A stretch of 64,000 nucleotides of DNA, from NCBI GenBank assembly GCA_963585895.1, contig OY757904.1, forward strand, positions 726,907 through 790,906. Direction: 5' to 3'. The notes under the pieces were generated by a model that was given only the letters and a program-made list of their open reading frames with translations, made no database searches and was not told where the DNA came from. Of this stretch, positions 1 to 10,945 are shown piece after piece (the stretch's first letter is position 1; every line of letters starts with the position of its first letter). The stretch is from Sepioteuthis lessoniana. Taxonomy: Eukaryota > Mollusca > Cephalopoda > Myopsida > Loliginidae. Both the position numbers and the translations under genes were made by a program.

Positions 1-1640
1 CATCTAATACAATTGGAAACATTTATCAGAGAGGCTTCTATTAAAAAAGAACACCTAGTGGCAGTTTTCTTTGATCTCGAAAAGGCATATGACATAACAT
101 AGAAGTACGGCATAGTAAGAGATCTAAAAAACCTTCGGCTCGAAGGTAGAATGGCTGTATTTTTAAAAAAACCTCTTCCAAGATAGTAGATTTAATGTCA
201 GAATAGGAAATATCTTGTCTGAAGAAAAAGAACAAGAAATAGGTGTACCTCAAGGTAGTGTATTGTCTGTTATGCTATTTAGTATCAAAATAAATGATAT
301 CGTTAAAAACATTAAAAGCAGAACAACCTGTGCTTTGTTTGTGGATGACTTCCTCATGTGTTATAGAGCTAAAAATATGAACCACATTGAAAGAAAACTC
401 CAGATCTGCCTCGATAAACTTCATAAATGGACCACAGAGAATGAACTAAAATTTTCCAAAGAAAAGACAAAATGTGCCCACTTCTGCAACTAATGGAAAC
501 TCCACCTTGACCCAGAACTTGACAACATTGAAATCCCAGATCCTGTAGATCAATACAAATACTTTGGTGTCATTTTTGACCTCAAACTTTCCTTCATTCT
601 CCATATTAAATATTTAAGAATAAAATGTAATAAAACAATTCAATTACTCAGAACAATAGCACACACTGATTGGGGAGGGAGCAAAGAAACATTATTGAAA
701 CTTTATCGCTCCATAATCAGATCAAAACTTGACTATGGCTGCTTTATATATGGAGCAGCCAGAAAAACCTACTTGAAAGGAATAAATACCATTCACCACC
801 AAGGAATTAGACTAGCCCTTGGAGCCTATAGGACTTCTCCTTTTGAGAGCTTATATGCAGAAGCAAATGAACCTTCTCTTAAATTTAGGCAGGAAAAACT
901 TGCTCTGCAATACTATCTAAAACTTTCATCTTGTCCTCTAAATCCAGCTTTCAGTAATACTTTCCAACCACAGTTCTCGATGCAATTTCAGCTAAAAGAA
1001 ATGGCCATCAAACCCTTCAGTTTATGGATAAAAAAGATCATGCAAGAAAAACACAGAGATACAACACGTATTCACAATACAATTATATCTTCTACACCCC
1101 CATGGATTATAAATCAACCTTAAGTAATTCTTGACCTTACAAAATATCCAAAACTCAAAACTAACCCAATTGTATACCAATCCGAAATATTCAACATAAA
1201 AAATAACCACCTAGACTATTTTTATGTATATACAGAGGGAGCAAAAAAACAAAATGAAAATAAAGTTGGATGCGCTGTCATACTAAAAGATCATAAAAAA
1301 ATGGAAAATAATTACAAACATAGCTTCCATAAATAGTGCCAAAATAATTGCTGTTAATTTAGCACTTGACCTAATAACTACAACCAACTACAATTAATTC
1401 ATTATTTTCACAGACTCTTTATCTGCACTTACTGCCTTAAAAAATAAAAATGTAACTGACCCTTTAACCACACAAGTACTAAACAGAGTATATCATTAAT
1501 CCAGATATAAAGAAATAATCTTCTGTTGGATCCCAAGCCACCTTGGTTTTCCAGGAAATGACAGGGCTAACTTGGAAGCAAAAAAAAAACTCTGAAAGAT
1601 ACAATGTTGGTTGCTAGTGTACTCACTTGAACTTTCCAAT
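1..1640 (+). mobile_element. Degenerate I/Nimb-like LINE: reverse transcriptase and RNase H remnant
   Basis: From base 1 the first frame reads into RT motif A (FFDLEKAYD, stop soon after). A shifted frame then has PQGSVLS and the catalytic-box variant FVDDF at about 338-352, followed by thumb-like sequence to about 1123. From about 1180 come RNase H remnants: YVYTEGA, DSLSALTALKN near 1410-1440, and IFCWIPSHLGFPGNDRA near 1517-1570. RT followed by an RNase H of this kind is typical of the I superfamily of non-LTR retrotransposons, which includes Nimb elements known from molluscs. Several frameshifts and stops show it is dead. The 5' part lies outside the window. Confidence 0.82.
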
Positions 1641-1784
1641 TTGACTTCCATTTCCACTCAAAGATTTTAGCTAACTTAACAGCTAACTAAAAAACTCATG
1701 GCCTCACCAAACCAGATAAAATAATACACTTAACTATCACGGCAACTGGGTCATATTTGCTTCACCATCATGTCCAACCTGAAG

Positions 1785-1935
1785 TTGAGAAAGTTCTTAA
1801 TAAAAATCAAAATGGTCTTTGGGGGAATTGATCCACAACTTCTCAGATTCTGATTATTTATTGAATCATTGAAGAAACATGAGCCAAAAACCTTGAAGCA
1901 AATCTCGTTTGTTGAGTTCTTCAAAGCATTTAGCC
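1785..1935 (+). mobile_element. Short LINE reverse transcriptase fragment
   Basis: Translation with stops gives NQNGLWGN then STTSQILIIY, then AKNLEANLV. This resembles the start of an RTE-like RT domain (NQNGFR...STTSQILALRR...AKNLEATLVFVDF). It is joined directly to an endonuclease remnant that normally precedes RT, so order is inverted relative to an intact element. Confidence 0.5.
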
Positions 1936-3720
1936 GAGTGTTGTGTAGATATGCGTACAAGAACATAGATATTACCATTGTGAACTCTACTTGAAATACC
2001 CTAATTCCAGTAATGGGTGGACTTGTCAATGCTTTACAGTCCTTGTAACCTAAAATCACTAAATAGAATTGAGAAAATGCGACCAAGTATTATGTGTGTT
2101 ACATTTAATGGCAATCCCTGCACAATGATTGTCTTTTGCTTTCGTCCCACCAATGCCTGTGATGAAATATATATCACTACTTTCTTTGAGGGGTTATCTT
2201 TCCTTGCTTGACACATGATCAAATGTAGCATACTAATCATTGGTGGAGACATGAAGGCATAAATAGGTGCAGATGAAAATAATAAATTTAGCTTACACTA
2301 CCTGCCAAATAGAAATGGAAAATATCTAACAGATTTTTTTATTTAAGAACAGTCTTTCATGCCTAAACATTAAATTCCAAGGGATGTCCTCTTGGTGTAA
2401 TGTTTTAAAGCAATGGATTGCAGATTTGTAGTAAGCGAATTTGAACTCCAGTTGTGTTATTATTCTCACTTTCAGACAAATACCCTTTTGCCAAGTCAGC
2501 TGGGGCTGTAAAATACACTGACTGCTTCTCTGCAGAGAGGTAACCCAACACCCACCCTGGCTATAACACTAAACAATCTGATGGTGAGGTTCCAGTGATG
2601 CTGGAGCTTTGAGGAATTCAGAGCATCCCTTCATTGCCATTGCTCCCAGGTCCACTCTGGCCCGGAATGGTAGCACCTGATAGGGCCCTATTTATGGGTT
2701 AAATAGAACTAACTGCATACTTATACTAAACTGAATTGTTTGAAATAGAACTGTTTGGCTAAAATGAATAGCTTAAATAGAAATGTTTTTGACAATTAAA
2801 CTGTACTTACATTTAAACAGTGTGCTTATGCTAAACTGAATTGTTTGAAATGGAACTGTTTTTGACATTGAAACTGTACTTAGACTAAATTGAATTGTTT
2901 AATATAGAACTGTTTTGACATTTAACTGTCTGTAAACAAAATCTGTACTTATACTAAACTGAATTAGCTGAATTAGGACTGTTTTGACAATTAAACTGTG
3001 TACTCATGCTAAACTGAATTGTTTGAAATAGAGCTGATTATTTGCATAAAGATGGATTTGGCATTAAATAACCTACAAAGGTTGATATGCCATAAAACCC
3101 AACCAACCAACCAAGAAATACCCTTGGGAAAGGTATGAATGCCTTTATCCTCCCAGCTATTGGTTAAATAGTACCACTGTTGTTCTTTTAGAGGGATGGC
3201 TTTGGCATTAAATAACCTACAAAGGTTGATATGTCATTAAACAAAGAAACCAAACCAAATTCCAAAAAAGAGAGGGAAACTATGTATCCAAATAATACTA
3301 ATGCACAACTAGATTATATACCCATAAACAAGAAGTGGATAAATAGTATTTTGAACTGTGAGGCATACTCCTCTTTTGAAGGAGTATCTCCTGATCACTG
3401 AATTGTCATGGCAAACATACACCTGAATCTATACAGAAATAAACAGTCAAAACAGTTTATGACTGGTCCTCACTTACCATTAGAGATATTAGCAATCCAT
3501 ATATGGTAATTGTAAAAAACAAATTTGATACTCTTCTGGAGATATCTGAAAGCCACACCCTGAATGATGACTATGAAAACTTTGTCATTGCCTGCATAGA
3601 AGCAACAGCAGTGTTTATACTAACCAAGCTGAGAACCAAATATAGAATTCCATCCGAGTCACTAGAAAAAGTAAATGGAAAAGAAATGAAAAGATCATTA
3701 ATTGTTTCATAAAATAATGA
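1936..3720 (+). pseudogene. Decayed LINE endonuclease (AP-type), split by a repeat insertion
   Basis: Two blocks align with the better-preserved endonuclease ORF at 12039-12878. Block 1 (1936-2380) has ICVQEHRY, LNRIEKMRPS, TFNGNPCTMIV, PTNACDE and IIGGDMKA; block 2 (3257-about 3720) has KKERETMYP, QLDYIPINKKW and SFEGVSPDH. Between them lies an 876-bp insertion (2381-3256). Unlike the 12-kb copy, this one keeps the final SDH-like motif (SPDH), but stops and frameshifts make it non-coding. The short open frame at 3503-3712 is only a remnant. Confidence 0.75.
2381..3256 (+). mobile_element. Composite SINE-like repeat with internal minisatellite and target-site duplication
   Basis: Inserted into the LINE endonuclease and flanked by the 9-bp direct repeat aaattccaa (2372-2380 and 3257-3265). 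Modules in order: a module beginning GCTGGGGCTGTAAAATACAC near 2500; a 'gatggtgaggttccagt' module; 'ccactctggcccgg'; about five units of a roughly 60-bp tandem repeat (TAAACTGAATTGTTTGAAAT core) at 2700-3040; then two copies of a tail reading TTAAATAACCTACAAAGGTT, ending in an (AAACC)-like stretch. No coding capacity. The same modules recur at 9333-10345, 17020-17170 and 32560-33290. Confidence 0.75.
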
Positions 3721-4236
3721 GTTTTATTTTAACAGTATCATCATATCTCTTTCCTCTTCCCTCATTTTTACCGGTTATGAACTGAATGAATGGACAAAAT
3801 GTTAAAATACCATGTATATTGTTGAATACTCATCATACATTTACTTTCAAAGATAATTTCAAAATAGAACAAGAAAATCAGTAACATTCTGAAAGTGGAT
3901 CAAAATCTTCTGAAGTTTTAAAAGACTTCTGGTTTTTAAATTGTTTTAACAACTTTTTTGTCTGTTGACTATAATTCAATTATTTTTTAATTTTTTAAAT
4001 TTTTTTTTGAAGTTAAAAAAGTGTTCTGTTCTTAAGTTGATATTTTTCAGCAACTTTTTTTGGTCGGAGAATAAATCTGTTGGTATTTCATTACTATTGC
4101 AAATCAGTTATTTTTTTTAATAATTCATATATTCTATAAAAAGTGAGTGACTTGACGTATATCTTGATGGCTTCCTTTAATCAACCTTTAATTGAGTAAA
4201 TATAGATTTTGAGTATTTTGTTATTTATGTTATCAG
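3721..4236. other. AT-rich intronic DNA, no feature seen
   Basis: Homopolymer-rich intronic sequence before the first visible exon. No repeat or coding similarity was recognised apart from the pyrimidine-rich approach to the acceptor at 4236. Confidence 0.6.
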
Positions 4237-4515
4237 TCTTCTGAAGTGGAAAAAGATGATGTGCCAACTCGGAGAATGTGGAAAAATGCCGATCACAAAG
4301 TAAAGAAATCAACATTAGAGGACAACAGACAGTCTCAAACAGAATGTAATTATCAAAGAAGAGGACGAGGCAAGAACAAAAAAGAAGTGGAAACTTCAGT
4401 TGATTCTGGAATTTTGGAAAATGTTGACAATATGGTAGCAGCTATGATTGAGAAAGATTGCATGAAGCAACAATTGTCTCCTTTACCACAACATGAGTAT
4501 CAGATAATCAATAAG
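4237..4515 (+). CDS. MORF4L1: MORF4L1-like exon: basic linker between chromodomain and MRG domain
   Basis: Acceptor TATCAG ends at 4236 and donor GTAAAT starts at 4516. The 279-nt exon is open in phase 0 from end to end and encodes 93 residues. It is rich in Lys, Arg, Glu and Gln, with a basic stretch RRGRGKNKK near the middle, followed by an acidic, leucine-containing part ending in YQIINK. This fits the poorly conserved, charged hinge of MRG15 proteins, but sequence similarity alone would not identify it. The assignment rests on strand, phase compatibility with the next exon and position. An additional small exon in the 6-kb intron that follows cannot be excluded. Confidence 0.72.
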
Positions 4516-4809
4516 GTAAATTTTCTTTTTCCTTTTTTTTATTTTTTGAACAGTTTGATTTCAGGTGTTCCTGATTTTGTTAAGTGAAAGAAATATTGTT
4601 GTGAAAGTTTTCTGTTTCCAGATATCTTGTTCAATTGACTAGTTCCCAAGTTGAGAAGTTATATAATATCTAACATTAATGAATTATTTAGACTTAGCTT
4701 AATTAAAAAATAACAACAGAATATCAGCATTGTTTTGACATTTTAAAAATCTCATTTTTATAAAGAATTATGCACAATATTACATTTCTGTGTGGATATT
4801 ATGTATCTT

Positions 4810-4844
<35 letters not shown>

Positions 4845-7800
4845 CAAACCCCCAAATGGATGCTGTACCATTAAATTCAGCAAAAGGCGAGTTGATACAA
4901 TAATCAGCCCCCAGACCGTTTGTATCAATGGTATGCCATGCCACATGAAAGATCTTTGCCCACAGTATGAAATGACTGCTTTAGGAGATGATCATGAAGT
5001 TGTATCATCTGATAGCAAATCAGGGACACTGCTATTTTATAGATAGTTCACTTGCTCAGTTAGAAGAGACAGAGACCACGAGATGGAGACAGTGATGGCT
5101 TTATTTCTATGAAACCACTACAACTTTCATACTTGAATGGCACGTAGGCTTTCATTCATTGCTGTTGAAAATGCATCGCCAATGGTAGTGACGATGTGAT
5201 GAATACTGTTTTATAACTGAAAACTTGCTCTATCCATTGATTTTTAATGCATCATTATCATCATGTCATGCTGCTAGCATGGATTTCCCTGACTCTCTCT
5301 TGCTACCTATCATCCGTCATTCCCAGCAGGTTTTCCAGGCTACATCCTTTATTGGCACAGAGTTGCTGTAGATAAGTTCTAGCTGGTCGTTCAACCTTGG
5401 TTCGTCCATGTGAAGGGTCCACAGGACTATATCGCTTATGAGTTCGCCCTTACTTCTCCAGTGGTGTCCTACATGTCTGGTTTGTCTAATTTGGATGATT
5501 TTTGTGATGGGTGGTTGGTGGCTGTACAGCTGCTGTTTTGTGCAATTTTGCCTCCAGGACTTGTTCAGTACAGTACGTAACATTTTTGTGTAATTGTTGT
5601 CAAGCTTTTTCTCCATATGCTTAGTTAGCGTCCACGTGGTGCATCCATCGAGCAGTATTAATATGACCACTGCTTGGAAAAAACTGTTTTATTTTATCAG
5701 ACTGATTTCCATATGACTGATAGCCTATGTCAATTTTGGTTGATGAGACCCTGCTTCCTAGGTAGGTGAACTTTTCTACTAGTTTCAAAGGACCACCATT
5801 TAGTGTGGAGATGTTGCCTCTTTGATTAAAGCACATGTATTCTGTTTTGTCTGCATTCACATGGAGACCTATGCCACCTGCTGCCTGTTTCAGACTATGT
5901 AGCAGGGATTCAGCTTAGGCGGGTGTATTTGCCAGAAGTGCTATGTCATTGCTGTAGTCCACGTCCGTAGTAGTTTGTGCTGGGTATCTTCTGCTTCATT
6001 TTTATGCCAGCATGAAGACATTTTCTTTCATTTAAATCTATAGATGTTCAAAGCACATAGTCTAGGCAGATAATAAACAGGTATGGGGCTAATATATCTG
6101 CTTACTGCACACCTGCTACAATGTTAAAGTAGTCTGTCTCTCCATCTGATGAGCAAACTTTTACTTTTGTGTTTTATATAGCATCATTATGGCTGCAATG
6201 GTTTCTTTGGGGAGACCCTAGATGAGAAGTAACACATCATTCAATAAGTCCCAGGCTTGACATATAGTTGGTGCCACTAATAAAAAAATCCATATGATTC
6301 TTATAAAGTACTAACCTTCAAATGGCACGTGTCAAAATTTGAGCCCAATCGGATAATTAGTTTACAAATTAGTTATTTAAGTGAATTTGGCTCATTGGCC
6401 TAGTGGTTCGCGTGTTTGCCAATAGCCCGGGAGATCAGGTTCAATCCCAGGTCAAGTCATACCAAAGACTTTAAAGATGGTACTTGATACTTCCTTGCTT
6501 AACACTCAGCATTATAAGGTATGTATCAAGGGTGAAATGGAAAAATCCAGGGGAAGGACCTCCCCTACACCTCAGTGTAGTAGCTATTGAAAAGGAAGCC
6601 TTCAGGTCACCCTTGACAACGGTTGCTGTTGCAAATTTTCAAAACAATTGAAATATCTGAATTTGGTGTGTTGATAAAGCATTGCTTTCTGATGGGGAAA
6701 AAATACTGTTTCAGCAAAGCAATTGCTTGATATGTTATTCGGACTCTTCTCCATCAGAAAGAAACAGTAAAGAGGTGATATGCTGACTTTTAAAGTGGTT
6801 GTACAGACATAAATGATGCTGAATGCTCAGGTTGCCCAAATTCAGCAGTTGTCCCGGAAAAGACTAAAAAACTCCACAAACTTATTTTGGCTGATCATAA
6901 ATTGAGGTTGTGTAAGATAGCAGAGGAGTTGAAGATATCAGAAGGCAATGTATTCATCATTTCGCATAAACATTTGTCAGTGAGAAAGCTGTGTTCAAAG
7001 TGGGTGGCGCGTTTGCTCACAGCTGATCAAAAACAAAAATGTGTCAATGATTCAGAGTGTAGTTTGCAACTGTTTCAACGCAACAAAAAGATTTTGTGTA
7101 AATATGTGACCATGGATAAAACATGGTTCCACCATTTCACTCTGGAGTCAAATCGGCAGTCAGCTGAGTGGACAACAGCAGGTAAAAGCTGTCCAAAGTG
7201 ACTGAAAATATACATGCATACACACACACATACATACACTCACATATATATGCTTATATATACATACATATATACATGTATATTTATACACAGATATACA
7301 TACAAGCACATATATTTATATATATGTTTATGTATGTAGAAAAAGGTAAAAACAGAAGAAAGATATATGTTTGATGGTTCCTTTATTGTGCCAACGTGTT
7401 TCAACTTCTGTCTTCCTAATCTCAACAAGACATCCTGGATGCACCCCTGCTCTAAGCCTTGGCATCTGATCGGCAATGTCATTGTGAGATAGACAGCTGG
7501 GATGTGAGAGTCATGAGGGCTGTGTGTGGTGCAGAATGTTGGATAGATCATCGCCTAATAATTTTAAAACTAAGCATCAGAGTTCAGCCTTAAACAAAAC
7601 TAAAGGGCAAAAAAGCACTAAAGCGACTGAACATTGCAAAGCTAAAAGACATTCCAATCAAGCGATCGTTTGTTGAGGCCTTAGAAGAGCAGCTTGATAC
7701 CATCCTTTTGGATGAGCAAGATTTGGAAGGTGCGTGGATCACTCTCTGGGACATTGTATATCGCACAGATATGAAGTATTTAGGACCATCAACCAGGAGA

Positions 7801-10800
7801 CACAGAAACTGGTTTGATGAGAACCATGCTGAGATTATGGGCCTCATAGGGGAAAAAGCATGCTGCCAAGACACTTTAAGGAGCATCCGTAGCACTGTAC
7901 AGCTCAAGCTGCACAAGATTCCTGGCTGAGCGCTAGAACTGCTGACATGCAAGGTTACAAAGACAAGAATGACATGAAAAATGTTTTATTGCAGTTTGAA
8001 GGAGGTCTATGGTCCTACCAGTGCCGGCTCATCGCTGCTTTTTAGTGCAGATGGAACCAAGCTCATATCAGAGAAGATCAAGATCCTTGAGACGTGGACT
8101 GAGCATTTTGATGGTGTACTAAACAGGTCATCTTCTATCTACGCCAAGGCCATTGAACAATTGCCACAAGTCCCAGTGAACGAGTCACTCGATGTCACTC
8201 CAAACCTGGGAGAAGTTCAGTTAGCTATCCACCAACTAAGAACCTGGATCTGACTCAATTCCTGTGGAAATCTATTAGGAGGGTGGATCAGCACTGACGG
8301 GTAAAGTTCTGACCCTCATTCAGTTAATATGGGTGAAAGAACCACTACCGCAGGACTTCAAGGACACCTCCATCATCTAAATCTACAAATGAAAAGGGAA
8401 CCGATAGGCATGTGATAATTCCTGCGAAATCTCCTTACTTACAATTTTGGGCAAGTTCCTAGCTAGAGTCCTTCTGAATCGCTTCAACAAACATCTCGGA
8501 CATGGACTCTTACTGGAGAGTCAATGCAGCTTCTGTAATGAATGTGGAACTGTTGACATGGTGTTTGCTGCAAGACAAGTGTCAGGAATAGAACACTGAT
8601 CTGTACTCAACTTATGTTGATCTGACCAATGCATTTGACATAGTCAGCAGAGATGGTCTTTGGAGAATTATTGCAAAATATGGCTGCCCCCAAAAATTCA
8701 TCACTATCGTTAGACAATTTTATGACAGCATGCATGCAAGGGTGCAAGACAATGGAGAAAATTCTGTAGTATTCTTGTCTCAAATGGGGTTAAGCAGGGA
8801 TATGTCTTGGTTCCCACTCTTTTCAACATCATATTTTCTGTGATGCTGTTTGATGCATTTAAAGGCTTGAATATTGGAATCAACATTAGATACCATATTG
8901 ACGGCTCTGTCTTCAACCTCAGAAGGCTTCAAGCAAAGATCAAGGTGAAGACTGATGCCGTCAATGAGTTTCTGTTTGCCAACGACTTTGCACTGAATTC
9001 TTCTACCAAAGCCAACATGCAAAAACAGTGTTGACAAGTTCGCAGTGGCCTGTGACAACTTTGGCTTAACCATCAGCACAAAAAAGACAAAAGTGATGCA
9101 CCATCGAGCACCTGGAAAACCATACATTTAGCCCAACATCATCATCAAGGGACAACGACTGAAGGTGGTAGAAAAGTTCACCTACCTTGATAGTGCCCTC
9201 TCTAAGTCTATCGTCATGGATGACCAGGTGAACACCAAACTTACAAAAAGGAGGGCAGCCTTTGGCTGACTCAACAGGAATGTGTAGAATCAGAGAGGTA
9301 TCTCGGAGGCAACCAAAATCAAGATATACTGTAGAATACACTGACTGCATCTTTGTAGAGAAGTAAGAACTGTTCAAGTATTAACAAATGATATGTTAAA
9401 TTGAATTGTTAGTGTTTGATAGCAATACTTGAACCCATTTAACTGTGTGCAATCAAATGATTAATCCTAAATAGAATAATTTGTGTTAGATGGAAATACC
9501 TGAAACCATTTAACTGTGTGCAAACATATGAGCTCTGGTTTGTTGAAAATGTTATCTACAAACTATTCGTTTACAAAACATACGTATGTAATGTATATAT
9601 GTATAAAAAGGATTTTGTATTAAATAACCTACAAGGGTTGATATGTCATAAAACAATTAACCAGTCCTCCACCCTGGGCCGGATGCGATACAAGGTCAAT
9701 TTCTAAGCAAGTGCAGCTGGTTTGAATTCACAGTTTTTCTTCAAGACTGGTTGCCTTACCATTGCTAAAGAACCCAGTCTGTCCTACTCTTTACCCACTG
9801 GCCCAGTTGGCTGGGGCTGTAGAATACACCAACTGTATTTCTGCCGGGGAAGAGTGTCCTCTATGTGACACTAAACAATCTGATGGTGAGGCTCCAGTAG
9901 TGCTGGAGCTTTTGGGAATGTGGAGTACCCCTTCATTGCTATTGCTCTCAGGTCTATTCTGACCCAGAGTGGTAGCATCTTATAAGAGCTCTATCTATGG
10001 GCAAAATAGAACTGTTTGACATTTAAACTGAGTGCAAGCAAATGTCTTATGCTAAACTGAATTGCTTGAAATAGAACTGTTTGATAATTTAACTGTGTGT
10101 AAACAAATGTTTAATTGAATTGTTAGTGTTAAATAGCAATACTTGAAAACATTTAACTGTGTGCAAGCAAATAATTAATAGTAAATAGAATTATTCATAT
10201 AGAAATACGTGAAACCATTTAACTGTAAACACAAAAAATGAGCTCAGGCCTGTTTAAAAATGTTATCTACAAAATGTGTTTAGAAATCATATATTTAATA
10301 TATATATATATATAAAGGATTTGGTGTTAAATAACCTACAAACCAAAGCAAACAAAATCTTATTTTCACACATGCCAGGAGAACAGATTGTTTCATGCCT
10401 TTCCCAAGGGCATTAGCACAAAAGGAAATGCAGTTTTGTCCAGGATTTGAACTCTGGTTATTAATTTCACACACACACACACACATTTTTCCTGAACTGC
10501 AAAGTCTCAGTTATCCAGTGATATCTTGTCATACAATCCTTTTATTTATTTATTTATTTATTTATTCATTTTTTTTTCTTTGTGTGTGTGCATTTTAGGA
10601 GGAACGATTTGGATCCAGAATTGAATTTAAAGTTTCTCTTCCTGAAGAACTTAAACCTTGGCTTGTTGATGATTGGGATTTAATCACACGACAAAAACAG
10701 GTCAGTATTTTGACTTTTGAGGTGTCTTGTTTTTAATTAGTCACTATTCTTATATTTCATATAGTTTTTGAAGTAATTGATGTTTATAAAAACTATGCAG

Positions 10801-10907
10801 GAATATTTTCTTATCAAGAAAATAATGTTTTGCAAAACGGTAGATAAACTTAATGCAACTAATCCAAAACCTTATGATATTTGTGAATCTTAAATATTAT
10901 CATTTTT

Positions 10908-10945
<38 letters not shown>

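Noticed and set aside
1-4236. Chromodomain exons of the MORF4L1-like gene
   Set aside because: No chromodomain-like sequence was found in any frame; the region is explained by LINE remnants and a repeat insertion.
6389-6460. tRNA gene
   Set aside because: A and B boxes are present but no acceptor stem forms and the SINE body follows directly.
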